DNA of 64,000 nucleotides from CAWBRT01 sp963696525 (GTDB lineage: Bacteria; Acidobacteriota; Terriglobia; Terriglobales; Acidobacteriaceae), in the NCBI GenBank assembly GCA_963696525.1, contig CAVOKO010000011.1:124001-188000 (forward strand). The letters are read 5' to 3'. Shown here one piece after another: positions 17,845 through 26,465 of the stretch; the stretch's first letter is position 1, and every line of letters starts with the position of its first letter. Below the pieces are notes generated by a model. It saw only the letters and a program-made list of their open reading frames with translations. It was not told the origin of the DNA and did not search any database. The translations under genes were made by a program, and so were the position numbers.

Positions 17845-20580
17845 ATGAGTACACAAACTTTTGAAAGTGAGAGCGCACAGATGGCAACACCCAAAGAGAC
17901 CGCGGTCAAATACGTATACTTCTTCGGCGGCGGGAAGGCCGAAGGAAACGGGAAAATGAAGGATGTGCTAGGCGGCAAAGGCGCTGGCTTGGCCGAGATG
18001 ACAAACGCCGGATTGCCGGTTCCTCCGGGCTTCACGATCCAGACGGAAGCGTGCCGCGACGGGATGCGCGGTTCGCTGTCGCCTGCACTCGACGCGCAGA
18101 TGGACGAGGCGGTCGCGAGGCTGGAAAAGCTGCAGGGACAGAAACTGGGCTCGGGTACGAACCCGTTGCTGGTATCCGTGCGTTCGGGCGCGAAGTTTTC
18201 CATGCCGGGCATGATGGACACGATTCTCAACCTTGGCCTCAATGACGAATCGGTGGCGGCCCTGGCGGAGCAGACTGGCAATCCCCGCTTTGCCTATGAT
18301 TCTTATCGACGGCTCATCCAGATGTTTGGCAACGTCGTGCTGGAGATCGAAAAGGCACATTTCGAGGAAGTGTTCGACCAAAAGAAAAAGCAGAAGAAGG
18401 CGAAGCTGGATACCGACCTCGACGCCAAGGCGCTCCAGGAAGTGATCGCCGAGTACAAGAAGGTGGTCAAGAAATTTGCCAAGGTGGACTTCCCGCAGAG
18501 TCCGCGCGAGCAGCTGGTGATGGCCCGCGACGCGGTTTTCAGAAGCTGGAACAACGAGCGCGCCAAGACCTATCGCCGCATCAATAACATCGATGATTGG
18601 CTGGGAACCGCCGTCAACGTGCAGGCGATGGTCTTCGGCAACATGGGCGACAACAGCGGCACGGGCGTCGGCTTTACGCGCAATCCCGCCACCGGCAAGA
18701 AGGAATTTTATGGCGAGTTCCTGCTGAACGCGCAGGGTGAAGATGTCGTTTCCGGGGTGCGCACTCCGGCTCACATCACCGAACTCGATAAGATCATGCC
18801 GGAGGTTTACAACCAACTACGCGATATTACGTCGCGAATGGAAAAGCACTATCGCGACATGCAGGACTTCGAGTTCACCATTCAGGACGGCAAACTTTAC
18901 ATGCTGCAGACCCGCAACGGCAAGCGCACCGGGCTGGCCGCAGTGCGTTTGGCCATCGACATGGTGGAAGAGGGATTGATTTCGAAGGAAGAAGCGATTT
19001 TCCGCGTAGAGCCCAACCAGCTCTATGACTTCCTGGTCCCGAAGCTTGACGAAAAAGGAACCAAGGTCGAAGTGCTAGCTACCGGTTTGCCGGCTTCGCC
19101 AGGCGCTGCCGTGGGACAGATCGTGTTTAGCGCGAACGATGCCGTGGCCTATACCCAGAAGGGCAAGATCAAGTCGGTCATCCTGGTGCGTGGCGAAACC
19201 ACGCCGGAAGATATTCACGGCATGGAGATCGCATCCGGCATTCTGACTTCGCGCGGCGGCATGACCTCGCACGCGGCGGTGGTCACGCGCGGCATGGGCA
19301 AGTGCTGTGTGGCGGGCGCGGGCGACATCGTAGTGGATGAGAATAAGCGCGAGATGCGGGTGAAGGGGCAGACCTTCAAGGAAGGCGACTGGCTATCGCT
19401 CGATGGCACGACCGGGCGCGTGATCAAGGGCAAGCTGAACACGATCGCGGCTCCGGCGGACAATCCGGACCTGATGAAGTTTATGAGCTGGGCTGATCCG
19501 TATCGCAAGCTGCGGGTGCGCGCCAATGCGGACATTCCGCGTGACGCGAAGCAGGCCCGGGAATTTGGCGCCGAAGGCATTGGCCTGTGTCGCACCGAGC
19601 ACATGTTCTTTGCCGAGGACCGGCTGCCGCACATGCGCACCATGATCCTGGCCGACAATGAGAAGGACCGCCGCGCGGCGCTCAAGAAGCTGCTTCCAAT
19701 GCAGCGTGCCGACTTCATCGGGTTGTTCAAGGCGATGGACGGCCTGCCGGTTACGATCCGCACGCTGGATCCGCCGCTGCACGAGTTCTTGCCGAAGCGC
19801 GAGGACCTGATGGTGGATATCGCCAGGCTCGAAATCACCAAGCCGAGGTCTCCGAAACTGAAGGAACTTCGCGCGCTGTTGTCCCGCGTGGAAGACCTGC
19901 ACGAGATCAACCCGATGCTCGGACACCGCGGATGCCGTTTGGGAATCACTTATCCGGAGATCACCGAGATGCAGGCGCGCGCCATTCTGGAAGCGGCCGT
20001 CGAAGTGAAGAAGAAGGGCATCGAGGTAGATCCGGAGATCATGATTCCGCTCACCAGCGGCATCAATGAGATGAAGAACCAGGGTGACATCGTCCGGCGT
20101 GTGGCGGAAGAGGTCTTTAAAGAAAAGGGCATGAAGGTCGGTTACATGGTGGGAACCATGATCGAGCTGCCGCGTGCCTGTCTGATGGCGGACCAGATTG
20201 CGCAGGAAGCCGAGTTCTTCAGCTTCGGCACGAACGACCTGACGCAGACCACGTTCGGCTTTTCGCGTGACGACATCAACAAGTTCCTGCCGGCCTATCT
20301 GAAGGACGGAATTATCAAGCAGGATCCGTTCGCAGTTTTGGATCAGGAAGGCATGGGACAGCTGGTGAAGATGGGAACCGAACGCGGCCGCAAAACCCGT
20401 GCGGATCTGAAAATCGGCATCTGCGGCGAGCACGGCGGCGAGCCCGAGTCGGTGAAGTTCTGCCACAGAGTGGGAATGAACTACGTCTCGTGCTCTCCGT
20501 TCCGCGTTTTGACCGCGCGCCTTGCCGCGGCGCAGGAAGGCCTCGCCGAAAGAGGGATGGAGGGCGGCCAAACGAAGTGA
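17845..20580 (+). CDS. ppdK: pyruvate, phosphate dikinase
   Basis: PPDK interconverts pyruvate, ATP and phosphate with phosphoenolpyruvate, AMP and diphosphate. In order: an N-terminal nucleotide-binding domain (KDVLGGKGAGLAEMTNAGLPVPPGFTI), the swivelling phospho-His domain with His476 in GGMTSHAAVVTRGMGK, and a C-terminal PEP/pyruvate barrel (GLCRTEHMFF, GHRGCRLGI, FFSFGTNDLTQTTFGFSRDD and the catalytic Cys in KIGICGEHGG). At 911 residues it is full length. The start at 17845 follows GAGG by six bases; an ATG at 17881 is an alternative. It probably serves gluconeogenesis or PPi-linked glycolysis. A long inverted repeat (AAGGACC ... GGTCCTT) at about 20610-20645 may end the transcript. Confidence 0.96.
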   Translation: MSTQTFESESAQMATPKETAVKYVYFFGGGKAEGNGKMKDVLGGKGAGLAEMTNAGLPVPPGFTIQTEACRDGMRGSLSPALDAQMDEAVARLEKLQGQKLGSGTNPLLVSVRSGAKFSMPGMMDTILNLGLNDESVAALAEQTGNPRFAYDSYRRLIQMFGNVVLEIEKAHFEEVFDQKKKQKKAKLDTDLDAKALQEVIAEYKKVVKKFAKVDFPQSPREQLVMARDAVFRSWNNERAKTYRRINNIDDWLGTAVNVQAMVFGNMGDNSGTGVGFTRNPATGKKEFYGEFLLNAQGEDVVSGVRTPAHITELDKIMPEVYNQLRDITSRMEKHYRDMQDFEFTIQDGKLYMLQTRNGKRTGLAAVRLAIDMVEEGLISKEEAIFRVEPNQLYDFLVPKLDEKGTKVEVLATGLPASPGAAVGQIVFSANDAVAYTQKGKIKSVILVRGETTPEDIHGMEIASGILTSRGGMTSHAAVVTRGMGKCCVAGAGDIVVDENKREMRVKGQTFKEGDWLSLDGTTGRVIKGKLNTIAAPADNPDLMKFMSWADPYRKLRVRANADIPRDAKQAREFGAEGIGLCRTEHMFFAEDRLPHMRTMILADNEKDRRAALKKLLPMQRADFIGLFKAMDGLPVTIRTLDPPLHEFLPKREDLMVDIARLEITKPRSPKLKELRALLSRVEDLHEINPMLGHRGCRLGITYPEITEMQARAILEAAVEVKKKGIEVDPEIMIPLTSGINEMKNQGDIVRRVAEEVFKEKGMKVGYMVGTMIELPRACLMADQIAQEAEFFSFGTNDLTQTTFGFSRDDINKFLPAYLKDGIIKQDPFAVLDQEGMGQLVKMGTERGRKTRADLKIGICGEHGGEPESVKFCHRVGMNYVSCSPFRVLTARLAAAQEGLAERGMEGGQTK

Positions 20581-20807
20581 TTGCGGTCAGTCATCCTTGA
20601 GCGCGGTGAAGGACCTGCTTTTCCTCGGGAACAAGCGGGTCCTTCGCTCACCCATACCAGCACAAATAAAAAAGGGCTGGCAGTCTGCATAGAGCCTTCT
20701 TTGTGATGTAGCGGAGCGGACGAACGGCCTTATCCTAGGTCGATTGCGCCCCAGCCTGCTAACATGAACTGTATCGACACTTTTGAAATGGGCCGATCGA
20801 TTCTGCC

Positions 20808-21983
20808 TTGTCTTCCCTCACTACAATCTGGAATGAAGCATTAGCCGAGGAAGCGCCGGCAAGAGCGGCGGCGGCGCGCTTCTATCATCCTGAGCTGGAC
20901 ATCCTGCGATTTTTCGCGTTCTTTGCCGTGTTCTGCCACCATGCGCTGCCACACGAAGCCTCGGCGTATGTGGCGCTTCACATTTCGCCGTGGCTCGGCC
21001 ATCTTTTGGCGGGCCTTGCGGCGACGGGTGCTTTCGGCGTTGACATTTTCTTCGTGCTCAGCTCGTTTCTGATCACCGAGCTGCTGTTGCGGGAGAAATC
21101 GCTGCTCGGAGAGGTCGATGTCAGATCCTTTTATGCCCGCCGAGTGCTGCGGATCTGGCCGCTCTATTTTGCATTTCTGGCTCTGGCGGCGGCGATGCAG
21201 TTGTTTGTGCCCGGGCAGCATATCGGGTGGCGCGCAGCCATGGGATTCACCTTCCTGGCGGGAAACTGGTGGATTGTATTTCACGGTTTTCCATCCTCTG
21301 TGATCTTTCCGCTGTGGAGCGTCTCGATCGAGGAGCAGTTTTACCTTCTGTGGCCTGCCGCGGTGAAGCGGGCAGGAACCGCGCTGATGCTCGCGCTGGC
21401 GGTTTGTATGCTGGCGCTGGCGAACGCGACTCGCCTTTATCTTGGCTTGCACCACACCATGGAGACCCAGGCCTGGTGTAACACACTGGTGCAACTCGAC
21501 CCGATTGCGGCCGGCATTCTGATCGCGGTGTTATTGAAGGGAAGGACGCCCGCGATAGGCGTGAGAGCGAGAGCCTCGCTCGTACTGGCAGGGATCGCGC
21601 TGCTGTGGGCAGCCGCCAATTTCTTCCGTATCAAGGCCGATCCGCTCCAGTTAGAGGACCTGTTGCTCGGTTATCCGGCGATGACCGCGGGTGCTGCAAC
21701 GCTGCTGATCGCCGTGCTTTGCAGCCGGCCGATGCTGGACAAGAGCTTGTTGGTATACCTGGGCCGCATTTCGTACGGCCTGTATGTTTTCCATGTGCTG
21801 GCGCTGATGTGTTCGGATTATCTGATGCCAAACTTTGCAGCGTCTGCCGGGCGCTTGGCGCTGCACGACCTATTTGCGCTGACGTTGACGGTCGCGCTTG
21901 CGGCGGCTTCCTACCGTTGGCTGGAGACTCCATTCCTGAAGTTGAAGCAGCGATTTACCCACGTGCTATCGCGATCCACCTAG
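20808..21983 (+). CDS. acyltransferase-3 (OafA/YrhL) family membrane protein
   Basis: This protein of about 391 residues has roughly ten membrane helices. It shows the family N-terminus ELDILRFFAFFAVFCHHALPHE (the His is catalytic), GVDIFFVLSSFLITELLLRE, RRVLRIWPLYF and FPLWSVSIEEQFYLLWP. Members O-acylate cell-surface polysaccharides or glycolipids from cytoplasmic acyl donors. The start is uncertain: the TTG at 20808 lacks a clear ribosome-binding site. It stands alone, so the target glycan cannot be inferred. Confidence 0.88.
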   Translation: MSSLTTIWNEALAEEAPARAAAARFYHPELDILRFFAFFAVFCHHALPHEASAYVALHISPWLGHLLAGLAATGAFGVDIFFVLSSFLITELLLREKSLLGEVDVRSFYARRVLRIWPLYFAFLALAAAMQLFVPGQHIGWRAAMGFTFLAGNWWIVFHGFPSSVIFPLWSVSIEEQFYLLWPAAVKRAGTALMLALAVCMLALANATRLYLGLHHTMETQAWCNTLVQLDPIAAGILIAVLLKGRTPAIGVRARASLVLAGIALLWAAANFFRIKADPLQLEDLLLGYPAMTAGAATLLIAVLCSRPMLDKSLLVYLGRISYGLYVFHVLALMCSDYLMPNFAASAGRLALHDLFALTLTVALAAASYRWLETPFLKLKQRFTHVLSRST

Positions 21984-22037
21984 GGCCGGCGGGGTCCCCG
22001 GCGATGGCCGATTTTGCCGTTGCTGGGGTGTACCTGT

Positions 22038-22631
22038 TTACTGCACTTTTTGCAAACGGGCGACGAGTTTTTGCGCGAGGTTCTCTTCGCTCTCCGACCA
22101 GAGCACGCGCCCAGTCAGCTGGCAATGCTTCTCCAGTGCGCGCGTGAAGGCAAGCAGTTGGGCGACATTCTCACGCACCCGCTGCTGGTCCACGGCCGAC
22201 AGGTCCATATCTTCATAAAGGAAAGAGAAGTCCAGTCCAAAGTCGATTTCGATGTGTCCGTATTCGGTGTAGACGCCCTCGTCGAATTCCGTGCCATGAA
22301 GAATGAAGCTGACTTTGTTTTCACGTCGTGACCACTGACCGCCCTCGCTGGCCGGCGTCCACAACTCCCAATACGCCTCGAAAATGATGGCGTAGTCTTC
22401 ATGGGCAAACTCCTGCACCGCCTCCATGGCTTCTGGTGGAGTGGCGGGCGGAATGAACCGGCGTTCGAGGATGGAGGGCTCCGAGTAACTGATGGGCTGC
22501 ACGGCAACATACGTGATCCCCGTCGTGGCGGGCGCAAAAGGGAAGTGTTGCAGAACGCCAAGCGCCCGCGCCAACATCTCTTCGGCGCGAAAAGTTGGGA
22601 ACCACAAGCTCAGGTAAAGCGAATCGGCCAT
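22038..22631 (-). CDS. conserved hypothetical protein, 197 aa
   Basis: I do not recognise a named family. The protein begins MADSLYLSLWFPTFRAEEMLARALGVL and is acidic, with no signal peptide or membrane helix. Aromatic-rich stretches (FEAYWELWTP, DFGLDFSFLYEDMDLSAVD) suggest a compact alpha/beta fold. The C-terminal part (RENVAQLLAFTRALEKHC) is helical. GGAGCAACG before the ATG supports the start. It converges on the acyltransferase gene and lies downstream of a small secreted-protein gene. Confidence 0.7.
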   Translation of the reverse strand: MADSLYLSLWFPTFRAEEMLARALGVLQHFPFAPATTGITYVAVQPISYSEPSILERRFIPPATPPEAMEAVQEFAHEDYAIIFEAYWELWTPASEGGQWSRRENKVSFILHGTEFDEGVYTEYGHIEIDFGLDFSFLYEDMDLSAVDQQRVRENVAQLLAFTRALEKHCQLTGRVLWSESEENLAQKLVARLQKVQ

Positions 22632-22752
22632 CGTTGCTCCATAGGTTTAGACCCGGCGAAACCGTGCCGGGCTGAATGACTCACTGGGCCGGTTGATGCG
22701 TGTGCATACGGCCCAGGTGCCATAACGCTCATAACTATGCTGAACTGCAGGT

Positions 22753-23181
22753 TCACTTCTTCTTCTGCTCTGCTTCCCACACGGATTTGTAATCGTAAGT
22801 CGGATAAAACTCCGTGCGGAACGCTCCCCACGCGCAACGCTCGAGTGAGAGATTCACTTCCCGCAAACGCTCGGCCGGAAAACGGAGGGTGACGACCTGC
22901 CCGATGCCCATCATCACGTACCAGGAAACGACTTCGACGCCCTTGGGAGGAAAACTGTCGAAATAGCCGTGTGCCTTGAGGTCGGCGTTGATCTGGTCGA
23001 GTGTTTTGGACTCGTCGTGGCGTAAGAAGACGGTAAGCATCATCATCCCTTTCTGCGCGCCTGCCTGCGGGCTTGCAGCGGGAGCCGACGGTGCCACCAG
23101 TTGGTTTTGGGCCATACTGATCGAGGCCAATAACAGCAGCAAAGAAAAGAGGCGAACAACGGTTTTCCAATGCAACATCAT
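22753..23181 (-). CDS. small secreted hypothetical protein
   Basis: The 142-residue product has an N-terminal signal peptide (TVVRLFSLLLLLASISMAQ) and a predicted mature domain of about 110 residues (MMMLTVFLRHDESKTLDQINADLKAHGYFDSF ... VVTLRFPAERLREVNLSLERCAWGAF). The mature part looks like a ferredoxin-like alpha/beta fold, perhaps muconolactone-isomerase- or DUF-like, but I cannot name it. GAGGAG lies just upstream of paired ATGs at 23181 and 23178. The signal peptide indicates a periplasmic or outer location. Confidence 0.65.
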   Translation of the reverse strand: MMLHWKTVVRLFSLLLLLASISMAQNQLVAPSAPAASPQAGAQKGMMMLTVFLRHDESKTLDQINADLKAHGYFDSFPPKGVEVVSWYVMMGIGQVVTLRFPAERLREVNLSLERCAWGAFRTEFYPTYDYKSVWEAEQKKK

Positions 23182-23519
23182 TTTCTCCTCGAGCCGGGTC
23201 CCCCGACAGACGCCGGTTGCGGTTGAGTAGTGAGTATCAGGCGGTCTTGCCAAGCCATTCAGGATGGCCGCCGGGCGCCGTCGAAGTGGATGTCTCTCCA
23301 ATTGTCCTGGGCTCGCCACGGGCTGCACAATGGACGGAATTCGCTGCCTGCTTCTAACGCCTCAGCACCGGCAGCGAGTCGCAGCCAGCGCTCGACCGTC
23401 GCGACGGCTTTGGACTGCTCAATAATATCAACACCGATCGGCTGGTGCCGGGCACTCCGACAGAGCGGGCAAGAGTTCGGAGCGCTGGTCTGCTTTCTAA
23501 CCATATGAGCGATTGGCTT

Positions 23520-23548
23520 TTGACACTGCCGAGGTGTGCTGATACGAT
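23520..23548 (+). promoter_or_regulatory. sigma-70-type promoter of tRNA-Glu
   Basis: A perfect TTGACA (23520-23525) and TACGAT (23543-23548) are separated by 17 nt, placing the start about 30 nt before the mature tRNA. The rest of the 400-nt gap from 23182 shows no gene. Confidence 0.75.
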
Positions 23549-23585
23549 GAATCTGCTGGTACGTGCAAGAGTCCCTGCCTGTAGA

Positions 23586-23663
23586 GTCCCCGTCGTCTAG
23601 CCTGGCCTAGGACATCGCCCTTTCACGGCGGTAACGCGGGTTCAAATCCCGCCGGGGACGCCA
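23586..23663 (+). tRNA. tRNA-Glu (TTC)
   Basis: The sequence folds as a tRNA: the acceptor GTCCCCG pairs with CGGGGAC, there is a D arm GTCTAGCCTGGCCTAGGAC, an anticodon loop CTTTCAC with anticodon TTC, a T arm GCGGGTTCAAATCCCGC, and an encoded CCA at 23661-23663. The next gene downstream is an accessory TIR-like gene, a common arrangement for DNA inserted at tRNA loci. Confidence 0.95.
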
Positions 23664-23921
23664 AAGCGGTACAGAAAGTGCCGACAGTTTCGGTGAATTT
23701 CCTTTCGTTCCAATAAGATCAATTCCACCGAAGTTCCAAAGTTCCCATCTTTTCGACACTTCTGGCCTACCGATTTCTCCCAAAAACATTACCGGACGTT
23801 ACTGGGGGGTACGCCAACCCGGTATTCCAAAAGCGTTAATGGGCTTTTTCTTGCAATCTGCAACGATGGTGCTACTCTCGTTGCAACTGGCGTCCAATTC
23901 AATCCCGGATATGGAATTCTC

Positions 23922-25016
23922 ATGGCACTTCCTGTCTTGACCACAGCGGACGATGTCCGAGAAATTGTTAAGTACCTGAAGAACAAACCAACTGGAGCAA
24001 CAATTGCCGACGCGAAGGCTGCTCTTAATAAGGCAACGGACGGGCGCAAGATTGTAGGCTACGTCGCATGGGGGTTTGTCTCGAAAGAAGGGGAGAGAAT
24101 CAAGCTGACGCCGCGTGGTTGGGAATACGCGCGAAAACCCGAAACGGAAACAGACATTTTCCGCCGCGTTATCGATTCCATTAACCCATACAAGTCGGTC
24201 CTGGAGTGGGCTTATCACCAGAAAATGGATTCAATGACGAACGTGGATGTCGCCGCCCATTGGCATGAACATCACGCCGACGCGCTCGGCACTGAGAATG
24301 ATGACACGATTAAGAACAATGCCGTTTGTTTCTTCCACGTTTGCCAGGCTGCCGGACTGGGAATGCTCGTCATTGGGCGAAAAGGACAAGCGACTCGTTT
24401 GAAAATTGACCGAGATAAGCTTGCAGAATATATCGAGGCTGGCCCAAGCACCCCTCCCTGGGTAGCCACTGTCGAAGAAGTCCCCACCGAAACCAATGTA
24501 GAAACACCAACTCCAGCGAGACCCCCATTGGAGGCTGCACCCCCACCAGCGGCAGAGGTTATAAGTCCAGCCAAGAAGAAACCTGAGCAGTTAAAGGTTT
24601 TTATCTCACATGGTGCCAACCTAGATATCGTTGAGCAAGTCGAAACGATGCTGCAAATCGCTGACATAGAGAGCGAAGTGGCAACAAAGGAGGAGGCATC
24701 GGCCATTCCTATACCGGAAAAGGTGTTCGGCGCGATGCGGAGATGCCAAGCTGGAATCATCATTGTCAGCGTTGATGAAAAACGCAAGGACACGGATGGA
24801 AAATACACAATAAATGAGAATGTGCTGATTGAGATTGGCGCCGCTTTCGTGCTTTATGAAAAGCGTGTAGTACTGCTTTGGGACAAGCGCCTTGTCGTTC
24901 CCTCAAATCTCCAGGGCCTATACCGTTGTGAGTTTGAGGGTAGCGAACTCACTTGGACGGCGGGAATGAAGCTAATGAAAGCGATCCGAGGGTTCAAGAG
25001 TCCCGAACCCGCGTAA
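23922..25016 (+). CDS. winged-helix-like plus TIR-like (CAP12/PCTIR-type) protein, candidate defence effector
   Basis: The 364-residue protein has two parts joined by a proline-rich linker (residues about 185-220). Residues 1-90 look like a winged helix (TTADDVREIVKYLKNKPTGATIADAKAALNK). Residues about 223-355 match the predicted nucleotide-binding TIR-like domain now named for Cap12 and Pycsar effectors: KVFISHGANLDIVEQVETML, CQAGIIIVSV, and ENVLIEIGAAFVLYEKRVVLLWDKR with Glu304 in the expected catalytic position. Such domains cleave NAD+ during anti-phage defence. No cyclase or partner gene lies beside it, and its AT content is higher than that of its neighbours. Enzyme activity is inference from the family. 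Confidence 0.75.
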   Translation: MALPVLTTADDVREIVKYLKNKPTGATIADAKAALNKATDGRKIVGYVAWGFVSKEGERIKLTPRGWEYARKPETETDIFRRVIDSINPYKSVLEWAYHQKMDSMTNVDVAAHWHEHHADALGTENDDTIKNNAVCFFHVCQAAGLGMLVIGRKGQATRLKIDRDKLAEYIEAGPSTPPWVATVEEVPTETNVETPTPARPPLEAAPPPAAEVISPAKKKPEQLKVFISHGANLDIVEQVETMLQIADIESEVATKEEASAIPIPEKVFGAMRRCQAGIIIVSVDEKRKDTDGKYTINENVLIEIGAAFVLYEKRVVLLWDKRLVVPSNLQGLYRCEFEGSELTWTAGMKLMKAIRGFKSPEPA

Positions 25017-25156
25017 TCAGGAGCAGCAGTCGGCTCTCGACCTGGGAGCCGCACTTCTCCGCCCCTCACTCGTCAGCTGAAAACTGATTCCGCAATAGCC
25101 CAACTCGCTGCTCCACCCCGGCAACGGCAAAAATGTCCGTCGCCGGAGACCCCGGC

Positions 25157-25165
25157 TGGTATTGT
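25157..25165 (+). promoter_or_regulatory. extended -10 promoter for rsmE, predicted leaderless
   Basis: TGG plus TATTGT ends 7 nt before the ATG at 25173, the same geometry as terC and moaD. No ribosome-binding site is visible. Confidence 0.5.
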
Positions 25166-25172
25166 TGAATGC

Positions 25173-25889
25173 ATGACGCGACGCCGCTGGATTGCCGATG
25201 AGGTCAAGGACAACCGCGCATGTCTTTTCGGTCCGCATGCGGCGCATCTTTCGCGGGTGCTGCGGGCGCGGGTGGGGCAGGAGTTCGATATTTCCGCTGG
25301 CGACCAGCTTCGCCGCGGGCGGGTGCTCTCGGTCGGCGACGATCGCGTGGAATTCGAACTTGGAGAGGTTGTGGAGGCTCCCTCGGCGACGCGAATCACG
25401 GTGCTGCTCTCCGTGATCAAGTTCGACCGCATGGAATGGGCGATTGAAAAGCTAACCGAGTTGGGCGTTGCCAGCATCATTCCGCTGGTGGCGCGGAGAA
25501 CAGATGTCCGTCTCGCCCTCGCCGCCGGGAGGCGAGTCGAGCGCTGGCGGCGTATCGCCCTGGAGGCATCGGAGCAGTCGCGCCGGGCGCGGCCCCCCGA
25601 GATCGTTGCTCCGTCCAAATTGAAAGATGGGTTGACGTTGGAGAGCGATTGCAAACTGCTGCTCAACGAGAGCGAAACGCATGCCTCAGTCGGCGAGCTG
25701 CTTGGCCCAGGGTACGCAAAGAGCTCGCTGGCGCTGGCGGTTGGACCGGAAGGCGGGTGGACGGAGGAAGAGATAAATATGTTCGAAGCCGCCGGGTGGA
25801 AATCAGTTTCGCTGGGAGAAACCATTCTGCGGACTGAAACCGCCGCCATCGTTGGCGTGGCAGCCGTGCAGGCGCTGGCAGGCTGCTGA
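25173..25889 (+). CDS. rsmE: 16S rRNA (uracil-1498-N3)-methyltransferase
   Basis: RsmE methylates U1498 of 16S rRNA using S-adenosylmethionine. The 238-residue protein has an N-terminal PUA-like domain (RACLFGPHAAHLSRVLRARVGQEF) and a C-terminal SPOUT knot. KFDRMEWAIEKLTELGV, ARRTDVR, LEASEQSRRARPP, LAVGPEGGWTEEEI and LRTETAAI are classic RsmE motifs. The length is normal. It directly follows the TIR-like gene, with which it shares no evident operon. Confidence 0.95.
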   Translation: MTRRRWIADEVKDNRACLFGPHAAHLSRVLRARVGQEFDISAGDQLRRGRVLSVGDDRVEFELGEVVEAPSATRITVLLSVIKFDRMEWAIEKLTELGVASIIPLVARRTDVRLALAAGRRVERWRRIALEASEQSRRARPPEIVAPSKLKDGLTLESDCKLLLNESETHASVGELLGPGYAKSSLALAVGPEGGWTEEEINMFEAAGWKSVSLGETILRTETAAIVGVAAVQALAGC

Positions 25890-25965
25890 ACCACAGGTCC
25901 GGTGCGGCAAGGGCCGACGGCGGGGTGCAAACTGTTTACCTGACCGCGCGGCCCTCTACCGCGCC

Positions 25966-26000
25966 AAAAACCAAGGGGGACGCTTTCGCGTCCCCCCTTC
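25966..26000 (-). terminator. intrinsic terminator of the histone-like gene
   Basis: On the minus strand AAGGGGGGACGC, loop GAAA and GCGTCCCCCTT form a strong stem followed by GGTTTTT. On the plus strand no T run follows, so it serves the minus-strand gene at 26020-26088. Confidence 0.8.
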
Positions 26001-26019
26001 ATCATGAGTGGAAGGCTAA

Positions 26020-26088
26020 CTACTTCTTCTTGGCGGTCTTTTTTGCAGCCTTTTTTGGAGCCTTCTTTGCAGCCTTTTTCGTTGCCAT
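26020..26088 (-). CDS. 22-residue histone-H1-like Lys/Ala peptide
   Basis: The peptide MATKKAAKKAPKKAAKK continues with TAKKK and stops, 22 residues in all, of which 11 are Lys and 7 Ala. This is the AAKKAPKK pattern of the C-terminal tail of histone H1 and of bacterial H1-like proteins, which bind and compact DNA or bind nucleic acid nonspecifically. GGGAG lies eight bases before the ATG. A promoter, two leader palindromes and a strong terminator frame it as a stand-alone gene. Its smallness explains why usual gene callers miss it. A function in DNA binding is inferred from composition only. Confidence 0.75.
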   Translation of the reverse strand: MATKKAAKKAPKKAAKKTAKKK

Positions 26089-26102
26089 TGCTATTCTCCC
26101 TT

Positions 26103-26185
26103 TCGATCATTGATCGAGTTTTGATTGCAACGTTTCATCGTTGCAATTTTCTAGTTGTATAAGTTGATTCGATAAGTGATGTCAA
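26103..26185 (-). promoter_or_regulatory. promoter and structured leader of the histone-like gene
   Basis: On the minus strand TTGACA (26185-26180) and TATACA (26161-26156) lie 18 nt apart. The predicted start is near 26149. The leader then begins with a perfect 9-bp stem, ATTGCAACG loop ATGAAA CGTTGCAAT (26147-26124), followed by a second palindrome, TCGATCA T TGATCGA pattern (26117-26103), and then the ribosome-binding site. Between 26186 and 26465 I see nothing further. Confidence 0.65.
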
Positions 26186-26465
26186 GCAAAAAACGCAGGG
26201 GCAGAAGCGAACTCCTCAATGGACCGATCCCGAAGCGAAGAGAATTTCGCGCGAACGACTCCTCGCATCCGAGTCAATGAGATGCGAAAACGATTTTGGC
26301 AAGCGTCTCAACCGCGAAAGCCGTCAGCGTTTGGGCCTGTGTTTATGCTGGTTTGCTCGACCTCAAGGTTTCTGAATGCGAGCTTCGCGGCAAAACGCGT
26401 CGCGAGTTGCAGGCGCGGAAACGAGGTGAACGAAGCTGAATTCGGGACCAGCCCGGAAGAGAATC

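Noticed and set aside
19393..20571. Long (392-codon) minus-strand frame opposite ppdK
   Set aside because: Shadow of a GC-rich real gene; no family resemblance and no ribosome-binding site.
25925..26113. Phe-rich frame (ADFFAAFFGAFFAAF-type)
   Set aside because: It is the antisense of the Lys/Ala histone-like gene, whose signals all lie on the minus strand.
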